Positions 13,450 through 21,111 of a stretch of DNA of 36,962 nucleotides are shown here, one piece after another. Both the position numbers and the translations under genes were made by a program. This DNA comes from a virus: the IMG/VR virus record IMGVR_UViG_3300034012_000681, positions 1-36,962 of that record. One strand, 5' to 3'. Every line of letters begins with the position of its first letter. The stretch's first letter is position 1. A model generated the notes under the pieces. That model saw only the letters and a program-made list of their open reading frames with translations. It was not told the DNA's origin and made no database searches.

Positions 13450-16252
13450 AAGCCTCGCTAAACAGTTAATTCTGCAAAACATGACGCCAGAGCAGCAAAA
13501 TGCTGTTCTGGAGTCGGTTCGTGCGTCACTTTTAGAGGCTAGAAGCAACCAAAAACGTCGTGTCAGTGAAAACGTCGGCATGGTGGTCGACGCCTTGAAG
13601 AAGATCGAGGAGGACATTCGTGCCAAATACGACGATCTAGGTCAGAAAATCACGGATCGGGTCAACTCGGTACGTGATGGTGTCGATGGTATCGACGGCC
13701 GCGACGGTAAAGACGGTAAAGATGGCCGCCCAGGCCGGGACGGCGCTACGGGACCGATGGGTCCAGCCGGTAAAGACGGCGTTAATGGTGTCGATGGTGA
13801 AGATGGTGTGTCGGTTACGGACGCCAAGATTGATTTTGACGGCTCACTCGTCATTACGCTGTCGAATGGCCGTGAGATTAACGTCGGTGAAGTCGTTGCA
13901 CCTGATCTAGCCGAGCGGATCAAGGTCATCACTAACGGTGGCGGCACGTCGCAGACGGTGTTGGATGCATTGGCCAGTCTGCAAGCGCAGATTGATGCAT
14001 TGGTAGTGCTTGACTATCAAGGTACATGGAACGCTTCTACCAATACACCAACCCTAGCGTCTGGTGTCGGCACTTCGGGTTACTACTACATTGTGTCAGT
14101 CGCTGGATCAACTACTCTTGACGGCATTAGCGATTGGCAGCCGGGCGATTGGTTGATTTTTAATGGTACTGTCTGGCAAAAGATTGATCAGAGCTGGGCG
14201 ACAGCAGGCGCGAACAACAACATCACCTCAATGACGGGGATCACCGGCGGTATTTCGTCGCCGGATTTCATTCAGTTTGACACTGGTGCAACAGTCACAA
14301 ACGCAGCCGGTCGGCTGTACTGGGATGCTACTCAGCAGACTATGACAGTCGGCTTAAACGCCAATATCGCTGCCGATATAGGTCAGACCTTGTACGCCTA
14401 CGCGACGAACGCGGAATCGGTGACGATTACTAAGGGTCAGCCGGTCTATATGTTCGCCGCGCAAGGCGATCGGGTGTCGGTCAAGCTTGCGTACAACACA
14501 GGCGACGCGACATCGGCAAAGACTTTGGGCGTTTGCGCTGAAGATATTGGTGCCAATCAGGCCGGCATGATTCTGTGCCAAGGTGTGCAGGATGGTTTGA
14601 ATCTTGGTGCATACACCGCAGGCGATACGTTGTATCTAGGCGCGACTGCTGGCACACTGACTAGTACAAAGCCATACGCACCAAATCATTTGGTCTATAT
14701 CGGTGTGGTCGAGCGCGCGAATGCCGGCAACGGTCGTCTGTACGTGCGCGTACAGAACGGTTATGAACTGGACGAGCTGCATAACGTCTCAGCGCAGAAC
14801 CCATCAAACGGTCAGGTGTTGATCTATAACGCGTCGACCAGTCTGTGGGAAAAAAACACACTGACTGACGGCACGGGCATTACGATCACTGAGGGCGCTG
14901 GATCAATTACGGTTACTAATGCGGGCGTATTAAGCGCCATAGCTGGCACCGGTATTTCTGTGTCTGGTGCAACGGGTAATGTGACGATTACCAATAGCGC
15001 GCCAGACCAGACAGTGTCGTTGAGTGCAGGCACTGGCATAAGTACTAGCGGTACTTACCCTAACTTTACGATTACTAATAGCGCCCCGGATCAAACGGTA
15101 TCGTTGACTGGTGCGGGTACGACTAGCATTTCAGGCACCTACCCAAGTTTTACGATTACCTCAAACGATCAGTACGTTGGTACTGTCACTAGCGTTGGCG
15201 GCACAGGCACAGTTAATGGCATTACATTGACCGGCGCAGTAACGTCCAGCGGCAGCCTTACTCTCGGCGGTACATTATCTGGCGTTAGTCTAAGCACGCA
15301 GGTAACAGGCACATTACCGATCGCTAACGGCGGTACAGGCGAGACATCTAGACAAGCGGCGATGGACGCTTTGGCCGGCGCTGTCACGTCTGGACAGTAT
15401 TTGCGCGGTGACGGAACTGACGTAGTGATGTCCGCTATACAAGCTGGGGACGTTCCCACATTAAATCAAAATACTACAGGTAGCGCAGCAACATTAACTA
15501 CCGCCAGAACTATACAAACAGACCTTGCCAGCACTTCATCGGCGTCGTTTAATGGTTCCTCAAACATTACGCCGGGAGTAACCGGTACATTAAGCGTAGC
15601 TAATGGTGGTACCGGGCAAACATCTTACACAGACGGTCAACTTTTAATCGGAAACTCAACAGGCAATACGCTTGTTAAGAGTACGTTGACTGCTGGATCA
15701 GGCATCAGCATAACGAACGGCGCGGGTTCGATTACGATCGCGGCGTCTGGTGGTGGCGGATCGGGCACTGTGACAAGTGTATCCGCTGGTGCTGGTATGA
15801 GCTTTACTACCATCACAACTAGCGGTTCTGTTGCGATGGGTACGCCTAGCACTATCACTAACACATCGACAAATACCGCGTCAGGAACATCTCATAACCA
15901 TGCCTTAACGGGTGAGCTTGTAGAGACAACTTCTGGAAGCCCACTTTACTACGGCGCAAGAGCTTGGGTGAATTTTAACGGTACTGGAACGGTTTCAATT
16001 CGTGATAGCGTGAACGTATCGAGTATTTCAGATAATGGCACTGGAACTTATACGGTTAATTTTTCTACTGCTATGCCTGATGCGAATTATTCAATGGTTG
16101 CCACAACAAATCGGACTAGCGCGGTAAACGGCACAGTCTTTAATCAGGATTCTGGTACAGCACCAACAACCTCGGCTGTTCGTATTATTACTTTTAGAGT
16201 AGGTACAGGAGCTGTTGATACTGAGAATAACTATGTTGCTGTCTTTCGCTGA
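13439..16252 (+). CDS. Collagen-like tail fibre/appendage protein (937 aa)
   Basis: Residues 1-75 are helical and coiled-coil-like. Residues near 79-123 hold about 15 uninterrupted Gly-X-Y triplets (GRDGKDGKDGRPGRDG and so on), a collagen-type triple helix. Then comes a YQGTWNASTNTP domain with DWQPGDWLIFNGTVWQKID, typical of fibre modules. A long beta-repeat region follows, with GTG-rich units, paired NSAPDQTVSL repeats, and TGTLPIANGGTGETS and TGTLSVANGGTGQTS motifs. The C-terminus (YVAVFR) looks like a receptor-facing domain. It probably trimerises and binds the host surface. Its site between portal and scaffold, away from the second fibre-like gene at 22664, is notable. AAGGAG precedes its ATG. 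Confidence 0.88.
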   Translation: MDVESLAKQLILQNMTPEQQNAVLESVRASLLEARSNQKRRVSENVGMVVDALKKIEEDIRAKYDDLGQKITDRVNSVRDGVDGIDGRDGKDGKDGRPGRDGATGPMGPAGKDGVNGVDGEDGVSVTDAKIDFDGSLVITLSNGREINVGEVVAPDLAERIKVITNGGGTSQTVLDALASLQAQIDALVVLDYQGTWNASTNTPTLASGVGTSGYYYIVSVAGSTTLDGISDWQPGDWLIFNGTVWQKIDQSWATAGANNNITSMTGITGGISSPDFIQFDTGATVTNAAGRLYWDATQQTMTVGLNANIAADIGQTLYAYATNAESVTITKGQPVYMFAAQGDRVSVKLAYNTGDATSAKTLGVCAEDIGANQAGMILCQGVQDGLNLGAYTAGDTLYLGATAGTLTSTKPYAPNHLVYIGVVERANAGNGRLYVRVQNGYELDELHNVSAQNPSNGQVLIYNASTSLWEKNTLTDGTGITITEGAGSITVTNAGVLSAIAGTGISVSGATGNVTITNSAPDQTVSLSAGTGISTSGTYPNFTITNSAPDQTVSLTGAGTTSISGTYPSFTITSNDQYVGTVTSVGGTGTVNGITLTGAVTSSGSLTLGGTLSGVSLSTQVTGTLPIANGGTGETSRQAAMDALAGAVTSGQYLRGDGTDVVMSAIQAGDVPTLNQNTTGSAATLTTARTIQTDLASTSSASFNGSSNITPGVTGTLSVANGGTGQTSYTDGQLLIGNSTGNTLVKSTLTAGSGISITNGAGSITIAASGGGGSGTVTSVSAGAGMSFTTITTSGSVAMGTPSTITNTSTNTASGTSHNHALTGELVETTSGSPLYYGARAWVNFNGTGTVSIRDSVNVSSISDNGTGTYTVNFSTAMPDANYSMVATTNRTSAVNGTVFNQDSGTAPTTSAVRIITFRVGTGAVDTENNYVAVFR

Positions 16253-16265
16253 AATGGTGTAGATA

Positions 16266-16520
16266 ATGAACCAAAGAATAATTTACGCAAACGACGAAGG
16301 TGGTGTGGTGGTCATAGCACCTGCGCCAGAGTGCTTAAAAGAACATACGATAGAAGAAATAGCCGCTAAGGATGTTCCTGCTGGAAAGCCATTTAAGATT
16401 GTTGCAATGGATGATATTCCAACCGATAGAACTTTTCGTAATGCGTGGGAAGCGGTCATTGATGAGCCGGATGGAGTGGGTGCTGAAAGCAACGAGTTTC
16501 CTGCGAGGGAGGAAGTATGA
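16266..16520 (+). CDS. Small conserved phage protein after fibre gene (84 aa)
   Basis: The product starts MNQRIIYANDEGGVVVIAPAPECL, contains EIAAKDVPAGKPFKIVAMDDIPTDRTFRNAWE, and ends acidic. The IPTDRTFRNAWE block is one I recognise from small proteins encoded just after tail fibre genes in many phages, with unknown role. They may be chaperones or fibre-associated. It lies 13 bases after the fibre stop, has no strong ribosome site, and overlaps the next start (ATGA-type). Base composition is AT-richer than the coat region, like the 3' half of the fibre gene, suggesting that fibre and followers were acquired together. Confidence 0.75.
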   Translation: MNQRIIYANDEGGVVVIAPAPECLKEHTIEEIAAKDVPAGKPFKIVAMDDIPTDRTFRNAWEAVIDEPDGVGAESNEFPAREEV

Positions 16521-16750
16521 TTGTCGTAAATATCGATAAGGCTAAAACAATAGCCCATGATATACGTCGTGCTGCCCGTGCGGAAGAATTTAAACCGTAT
16601 GATGAAGTCATCATGAAGCAGATTCCTGGGGTAGATGCTCAGGCCGCAGAAACAGCACGACAAACTATCCGAGAAAAATATGCGGCCATACAAGCCGATA
16701 TTGACGCCGCCGCTACACCGGGCGAAATTAAACAAGCATTAGGTATCTGA
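16517..16750 (+). CDS. Small helical phage protein (77 aa)
   Basis: GGAGG precedes the ATG, which overlaps the previous stop. The product begins MIVVNIDKAKTIAHDIRRAARAEEFKPYDEVI and continues as charged helices. The partner order fibre, DIPTDRTFR protein, DKAKxIxHDxRR protein is recurrent in phages, which supports a shared role at the tail fibre. No enzymatic motif is visible. Confidence 0.75.
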   Translation: MIVVNIDKAKTIAHDIRRAARAEEFKPYDEVIMKQIPGVDAQAAETARQTIREKYAAIQADIDAAATPGEIKQALGI

Positions 16751-16989
16751 TGACGCCAGAGCTGCAAAAATACTATGAAGACAGGTTTTCCATGATGGCC
16801 ACACCAGGCTGGGCGGATCTGTTGGAAGATATTGACAAGATAATATTGACGTTGCAGGATATTTCTACCATTGATGGCGAGAAAGACTTACAATTTAAGA
16901 AAGGCGAATTGTCTATCCTGACTTGGCTGAGAAACCTTAAATCGGTCAGCGAACAAGCTTATGAGGACTTAAATGCGCAGGATGTATGA
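16750..16989 (+). CDS. Small helical phage protein (79 aa)
   Basis: The ATG touches the previous stop. The product (MTPELQKYYEDRFSMMATPGWADLLEDIDKI...) is acidic and probably all-helical. The MMATPGWADLLEDI segment resembles small phage proteins encoded between portal and scaffold genes, with no assigned function. Its end overlaps the next gene by 17 bases. Confidence 0.75.
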   Translation: MTPELQKYYEDRFSMMATPGWADLLEDIDKIILTLQDISTIDGEKDLQFKKGELSILTWLRNLKSVSEQAYEDLNAQDV

Positions 16990-17200
16990 ATTTCTCTGCG
17001 AAAGCGGCGAATTAATTGAAAGATTGGCAACTTTTGAGCAACAAGTAGTGAGTTGCAAGTGTGGCAAGTCAGCCCGCCGCACGATTTCTGCTCCGCACTT
17101 TAACCTTGAAGGGTGGTCTGGTCATTTTCCGACGGCGTATCATCAATTTGACCGGAAACATCGTGAAAAGTTAGAATCGGAGCGCAAAGCGAACGGATAA
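16973..17200 (+). CDS. FmdB-like zinc-ribbon small protein (75 aa)
   Basis: The N-terminus MRRMYEFLCESGELIERL followed by VVSCKCGKSARRTISAP matches the FmdB-type zinc ribbon as seen in phages. The second CxC(G) knuckle is intact, but the first knuckle shows only one cysteine (C8), so the metal site may be incomplete. GAGGA lies 6 bases before the chosen ATG. Such proteins are common near scaffold genes, and their role is unknown. The C-terminus is basic (FDRKHREKLESERKANG). Confidence 0.75.
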   Translation: MRRMYEFLCESGELIERLATFEQQVVSCKCGKSARRTISAPHFNLEGWSGHFPTAYHQFDRKHREKLESERKANG

Positions 17201-17264
17201 GCATTTTTGCCCCGTTCATGTTTAATCCTGGGAACCAAAAGATGGCAGGAAAAGGAACCACGAC

Positions 17265-18023
17265 ATGTTGATTGACAATGAACCCGAGATGCCTAGCGAG
17301 TTAGAGGCAGAGGAAGCGAAACTACCCGACGCAATAGCGGAGTCTAAGCCGGAATTACCGGATCGGTACCGAAATAAGTCGCTTGAGGACATCGTAAAGA
17401 TGCACCAAGAGGCCGAAAAGGTGATCGGAAGACAGGCGCAAGAAGTCGGGGAAGTGCGGAAACTGGCCGACGAGCTGATCAAGCAAAACCTTGGGGCACG
17501 GCAAACGACTGTTGAAAAAGAAGAGCCGGAAGTAGACTTCTTTGAAGACCCTAAAACGGCAATTCACAAAACGATCGAGACGCACCCGGATGTTCTGGCC
17601 GCTCGCGAAGCAAGCGCCCAGTTCAAACTGTTGCAAACGAAGCAAAAGCTGACGCAAGCGCATCCTGACTATGAGCAGTTGATCAATAGTGAGGACTTTG
17701 TGAACTGGGTGAAATCTTCCCCAGTGCGCATCGAGCTGTTTGCCAAAGCCGACGCCAAGGCAGATTTCGATTCGGCGAATGAATTGTTTAGTACCTACAA
17801 AGAACTGCGCAATATTCGTGGTGAGCAGGTTAAGCAGCAGGCAACTGCCGCGCGCCAGCAGACCATGAAGGCAGCGCAAGTGGATAGTGGGGGTACAGGG
17901 GAGAGTTCAAAGCGGGTTTACCGACGTGCTGACCTTATTCGGCTGAAAATGACCGACCCAGCCCGGTATGACGCACTGTCTGAGGAAATCATGGCGGCGT
18001 ATCAAGAGGGGCGGGTCAAATAA
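17265..18023 (+). CDS. Capsid scaffolding protein
   Basis: This 252-aa protein is highly charged and mostly helical, with an acidic N-terminus (EPEMPSELEAEEAKLPDA), a long helical centre and a basic C-terminal segment (SKRVYRRADLIRLKMTD) that could bind coat protein. It lies directly before the major capsid gene, the classical scaffold position. The ATG has AAGGAA eight bases upstream. It would be an internal assembly core that leaves the prohead before or during DNA entry. Confidence 0.82.
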   Translation: MLIDNEPEMPSELEAEEAKLPDAIAESKPELPDRYRNKSLEDIVKMHQEAEKVIGRQAQEVGEVRKLADELIKQNLGARQTTVEKEEPEVDFFEDPKTAIHKTIETHPDVLAAREASAQFKLLQTKQKLTQAHPDYEQLINSEDFVNWVKSSPVRIELFAKADAKADFDSANELFSTYKELRNIRGEQVKQQATAARQQTMKAAQVDSGGTGESSKRVYRRADLIRLKMTDPARYDALSEEIMAAYQEGRVK

Positions 18024-18048
18024 ACTTTTGACTTTTTAGGAGCTAGAC

Positions 18049-19023
18049 ATGGCTAATACAGCTTTTTCCCCAGCAAATAGCGTTACCCCAACAACAGCAG
18101 CAACATTCATCCCAGAAATTTGGAGTGATGAAATTGTTGCCGCCTATAAGAAGAACCTCGTTCTGGCCAACCTGGTCATGAAGATGAACTTCCGCGGCAA
18201 AAAGGGTGACATCGTCCACATCCCAGCACCAACCCGTGGCTCTGCATCGGCCAAAGTATCGACCGACGCGGTGACCCTGATCGCTGCAACCGAGTCCGAA
18301 GTCCAGGTATCGATCAACAAGCACTACGAGTACAGCCGCTTGATCGAAGACATCGTCGAAGCCCAAGCCCTCAACTCGCTGCGTCAGTTCTACACTGCCG
18401 ACGCTGGTTACGCGCTGGCTCGCCAGGTCGACACCGATCTGGTTCGTCTCGGCCGTGCTTTCAACGGTGCAACCGTTGGTACTGACGACTACGCAACTAG
18501 CAACACCACGACCAAAGCCTTCATCGGCTCGGACGGCACCACCGCGTACAACAGCACCAGCACAAACGCTGCTGCCCTGACCGATGCTGCTATCCGTCGC
18601 ACCATTCAGCGTTTGGATGACAACGATACCCCGATGGACGGTCGTTTCTTCATCATCCCACCATCGTCGCGTAACACCTTGATGGGTCTGGCTCGCTACA
18701 CTGAACAGGCATTTGTCGGTGACGGCAATGCCATCCGCAACGGTGAGATCGGCAACCTGTACGGCATCCCAGTGTTCGTCACCTCCAACGCCGACTTCGG
18801 TGCTGGTAGCTCGGGCGCTGACCGTATCTGCCTGATGGGCCACCGCGACTCGATGGTGCTGGTTGAGCAAATGGCGATCCGTTCGCAGACTCAGTACAAG
18901 CAGGAATATCTCGGTACCCTGTTTACTGCTGATACCCTGTACGGCGTAAAAGCTATGCGTACTGCGGCTACTACTGGCGCTGCTCTCTCGTCCTCGGCAT
19001 TCGCTCTGGCTGTTCCAGCCTAA
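18049..19023 (+). CDS. Major capsid protein
   Basis: This 324-aa protein begins MANTAFSPANSVTPTTAATFIPEIWSDEI, a start typical of HK97-fold podovirus coat proteins, with the N-arm leading into VLANLVMKMNFRGKKGDIVHIPAP. The codon usage is strikingly uniform and C-ending, as expected of the most expressed gene. A good ribosome site (AGGAG) lies upstream, and a hairpin follows within 10 bases of the stop. The order scaffold, coat, decoration-like protein supports the call. Confidence 0.93.
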   Translation: MANTAFSPANSVTPTTAATFIPEIWSDEIVAAYKKNLVLANLVMKMNFRGKKGDIVHIPAPTRGSASAKVSTDAVTLIAATESEVQVSINKHYEYSRLIEDIVEAQALNSLRQFYTADAGYALARQVDTDLVRLGRAFNGATVGTDDYATSNTTTKAFIGSDGTTAYNSTSTNAAALTDAAIRRTIQRLDDNDTPMDGRFFIIPPSSRNTLMGLARYTEQAFVGDGNAIRNGEIGNLYGIPVFVTSNADFGAGSSGADRICLMGHRDSMVLVEQMAIRSQTQYKQEYLGTLFTADTLYGVKAMRTAATTGAALSSSAFALAVPA

Positions 19024-19030
19024 TTGAACG

Positions 19031-19056
19031 CCCCCGGTGAAAGCCGGGGGTCTTTA
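19031..19056 (+). terminator. Hairpin after capsid gene (terminator or stability element)
   Basis: CCCCCGG (19031-19037) pairs with CCGGGGG (19044-19050); the loop ends as a GAAA tetraloop if the T-G pair closes. TCTTTAA follows. The T-run is short, so partial termination or 3'-end protection of coat mRNA is likelier than a full stop. Confidence 0.7.
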
Positions 19057-19075
19057 ACCTAATTAGGAGAACATC

Positions 19076-19402
19076 ATGGCAAATGCTACTTCCGTGACCG
19101 TCCGTGCTGGCAATGACCAGTTTCGCGGTCTTTACACTAATACTTTTCTTGTCCGCGCTACGCTAGACGCCGATACTTTGGCTGACGGCGCAGGCGACAC
19201 CGATACCGTAGCTGTCCCAGGCGTTGCCTTGGGCGACATGGTGCTGTCGGCTTCGTTGGCTGTTGATGTGGCGGGTCTGATTGTGACCGCCTACGTCAGT
19301 GCGGCTAACGTGGTCAGTATCCGTTTTCAAAACGAAACAGGCGCTGAAGTCAATTTGGCCTCCGCTACACTTCGTTTGGTCGTCGTTCGTTCGTTGGCGT
19401 AA
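19076..19402 (+). CDS. Capsid decoration/stabilisation-type protein, putative (108 aa)
   Basis: This small protein, lacking Cys and Trp, is rich in Val, Ala and Thr. It looks like an all-beta fold: DTVAVPGVALGDMVLSASLAVDVAGLIVTAYVSAANVVSIRFQNETG is arranged as alternating strands. Strong TTAGGAGAACATC leads into its ATG, and a hairpin separates it from the coat gene. This suggests independent, high expression. Size, position and composition fit a head decoration protein, but I do not recognise a named family. Confidence 0.65.
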   Translation: MANATSVTVRAGNDQFRGLYTNTFLVRATLDADTLADGAGDTDTVAVPGVALGDMVLSASLAVDVAGLIVTAYVSAANVVSIRFQNETGAEVNLASATLRLVVVRSLA

Positions 19403-19406
19403 TACC

Positions 19407-19424
19407 CGGGGGCTTCGGCCCCCG
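19407..19424 (+). terminator. UUCG-capped hairpin after decoration gene
   Basis: CGGGGGC (19407-19413) and GCCCCCG (19418-19424) close a TTCG tetraloop, an exceptionally stable RNA hairpin 4 bases after the stop. No T-run follows, so it probably blocks exonucleases and does not terminate transcription. Confidence 0.65.
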
Positions 19425-19444
19425 AACTCACCTCTGGAGGCAAC

Positions 19445-19651
19445 ATGGCCGCGACATTCCGCTGTTTGCAAAGCGGGCAAACTGTTACGTTTACGCTCCA
19501 GCACGATATAGACAGCATGAAAGGCCACGCTGGATACGTCCGCGTTGATGAGGACGCCCCCGTGGAGGATGAAACCAGACAGCTTGCTATGACGCCGCCC
19601 GAATACGCGCGCCGTCCCGGCCGGCCAAGGAAAGATCATGTCAGAAATTGA
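19445..19651 (+). CDS. Small conserved phage protein (68 aa)
   Basis: CTGGAGG lies just ahead of the ATG. The product starts MAATFRCLQSGQTVTFTLQHDIDSMKGHAGYVRV and ends in a basic RRPGRPRKDH motif that resembles an AT-hook. The FRCLxSGxTVTFxxxxDIxSMKGHxGY block is a pattern I know from small proteins next to capsid genes. Function unknown. It overlaps the following gene by 14 bases. Confidence 0.75.
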   Translation: MAATFRCLQSGQTVTFTLQHDIDSMKGHAGYVRVDEDAPVEDETRQLAMTPPEYARRPGRPRKDHVRN

Positions 19652-19847
19652 CCCGAGAGAGTTCGGCAAGTTAGAGGCGCAGGTAGAGGCGTTGCAAACC
19701 GAAGTCCACGCCATGCGGAGCGACATTAAGCAGTTGCTGGAGATGGCCAACAAATCTAAAGGTGGATTTTGGGTCGGCATGTCGATCGCGTCCGCCTTGG
19801 GTGGTGTGGTTACCTTCGTTGCAGATCGTTTATTTTTTAAAGGGTGA
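19638..19847 (+). CDS. Small coiled-coil membrane protein (69 aa)
   Basis: An N-terminal coiled coil (FGKLEAQVEALQTEVHAMRSDIKQLLEMANKSKG) leads into one transmembrane helix (GFWVGMSIASALGGVVTFVADRLFF). This layout recurs in phages as DUF1515-like or holin-associated proteins. AAGGAAAG sits before its ATG inside the previous gene. It could be a second holin or antiholin, far from the lysis cassette at 29.7-31.6 kb, or a virion-associated protein. Confidence 0.72.
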   Translation: MSEIDPREFGKLEAQVEALQTEVHAMRSDIKQLLEMANKSKGGFWVGMSIASALGGVVTFVADRLFFKG

Positions 19848-19851
19848 CATC

Positions 19852-20016
19852 ATGCCAATGGTCGACGGAAAGAAGTACCCATACACGAAAAAAGGCAAGC
19901 AGGAAGCTGCTTCGGCCAAGATCAGCAAGTTGCGCAAGGAAGGCTACCCGCAGAAGCAAGCGGTTGCGATCGGTTTGAGCATGGCCGGCATGGCTAAGAA
20001 AAAGGCCAAGAAATGA
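19852..20016 (+). CDS. Small very basic protein (54 aa)
   Basis: The ATG at 19852 has AAGGG seven bases upstream and follows the previous stop. The product MPMVDGKKYPYTKKGKQEAAS... ends in a lysine tail (MAKKKAKK) and has a KEGYPQKQAVAIGLSMA helix. It is the first of three short basic proteins in a row that overlap by ATGA. They might bind DNA in the capsid or at the neck; this is inference from charge and position only. Confidence 0.8.
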   Translation: MPMVDGKKYPYTKKGKQEAASAKISKLRKEGYPQKQAVAIGLSMAGMAKKKAKK

Positions 20017-20165
20017 AACCCGGCCTGTACGCCAATATCAACGCCAAGCGTAAGCGCATCGCGGCGGGCTCCGGTGAGAAGATGAGAAAGCCAGGCGCCA
20101 AAGGCGCGCCGACTGCCGCTGCGTTTAAGGAGTCTGCTAAAACGGCTAAACCGAGGAAAAAATGA
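20013..20165 (+). CDS. Small very basic protein (50 aa)
   Basis: The ATG overlaps the previous stop (ATGA), and the stop overlaps the next start in the same way. The product MKPGLYANINAKRKRIAAGSGEK... is rich in Lys, Arg and Ala and matches a recurrent phage small protein pattern (MKPGLYANIxxKRxRI). It is short and easily missed in routine calling. Function unknown. Confidence 0.78.
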   Translation: MKPGLYANINAKRKRIAAGSGEKMRKPGAKGAPTAAAFKESAKTAKPRKK

Positions 20166-20464
20166 AGACACCCGCGTGGCAGAGAAAAGCCGGTCAAAAC
20201 CCAAAGGGCGGCTTGAATGCCACGGGTCGGGCGTCTTATAATGCAGAAACAGGGGGATCCCTGAAAGCGCCGGTGAAAACTGGCGATAACCCGAGACGAG
20301 CTTCTTTTCTCGCCAGGATGGGCAACATGCCCGGCGCCGAGCGTAAAGATGGCAAGCCGACAAGGCTGTTGTTATCTTTAAATGCATGGGGCGCATCATC
20401 CAAGGCGGACGCAAAGGCAAAAGCTAAAGCTATTTCCGCAAGGAATAAGGCGAAAAGCAAATGA
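20162..20464 (+). CDS. DUF6321-like basic protein (100 aa)
   Basis: The product has PAWQRKAGQNPKGGLNATGRASYN, a GGSLKAPVKTGDNPRRASFLARMGNMPG core and a PTRLLLSLNAWGASSKADA tail. I associate this combination with the phage DUF6321 family, whose role is unknown. It is strongly basic. It is coupled by ATGA on both sides, so it is co-translated with the adaptor that follows. Confidence 0.82.
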   Translation: MKTPAWQRKAGQNPKGGLNATGRASYNAETGGSLKAPVKTGDNPRRASFLARMGNMPGAERKDGKPTRLLLSLNAWGASSKADAKAKAKAISARNKAKSK

Positions 20465-21111
20465 CCTACTTAGAACTCGTCAACGATGTGCTAATCCGCC
20501 TGCGCGAGCAGACGGTATCAACTGTCGGTCTGACTACCTACTCATCACTAATTGGTAAGTTCGTCAACGACTCCAAGCGGCAGATCGAAGACGCTTACGA
20601 TTGGAACGCGCTAGGGACGGAAATCACGGTCACCACTTCCGCAAGTGTTTACGAGTATTCGCTGACCGGCGCTGGCCAGAAGTTCCGCGTTAGCAGCGAA
20701 CCATTGAACACGACCTCCAACGTCGTCATGAGTAATATCACGGTGGGCGACATGCGGCGCAAGCAGAACCTCCAACCGTTTGTAAACGCCGTGCCTACTG
20801 AGTATTGCTTTGAGGGTGTCGACGGCAGCGGCAACGCTAAAGTGCAACTATGGGGTCGGCCTGACGGTGTGTACACCATCAAGTTTTTTCTAACTGTGCC
20901 GCAAGCAGTATTGGCGTCGGACTCGACGATGGTGCTGGTGCCGGACGTGCTGGTGACGCAGAACGCTTACGCCAGAGCGTTGGTTGAGCGCGGTGAAGAC
21001 GGTGGTCTAAATTCCTCAGAAGCATATGCGCTCTACAGAAGTATGCTTTCTGATTATATAGCTTTGGAGGCGACTCGCTTTCCTGAGATGCAGGAGTTTG
21101 TGCCGACATGA
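20461..21111 (+). CDS. Head-tail adaptor, P22 gp4-like
   Basis: This 216-aa protein begins MTYLELVNDVLIRLREQTVSTV and has VNDSKRQIEDAYDWNAL, the hallmark start of gp4-type adaptor proteins that bind below the portal and close the packaged head. Its C-terminal part carries the ALVERGEDGG...YALYRSMLSDYIALE helices. In P22, gp4 also cuts peptidoglycan; no such activity can be read here. The order with the following gp10-like gene is as in P22-type necks. Confidence 0.82.
   Translation: MTYLELVNDVLIRLREQTVSTVGLTTYSSLIGKFVNDSKRQIEDAYDWNALGTEITVTTSASVYEYSLTGAGQKFRVSSEPLNTTSNVVMSNITVGDMRRKQNLQPFVNAVPTEYCFEGVDGSGNAKVQLWGRPDGVYTIKFFLTVPQAVLASDSTMVLVPDVLVTQNAYARALVERGEDGGLNSSEAYALYRSMLSDYIALEATRFPEMQEFVPT

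Noticed and set aside
13674-13811. Tandem DNA repeats coding the Gly-X-Y stretch as a CRISPR-like or satellite array
   Set aside because: The short GGTAAAGAC-like repeats follow the codon pattern of collagen triplets; there are no spacers or conserved repeat units.
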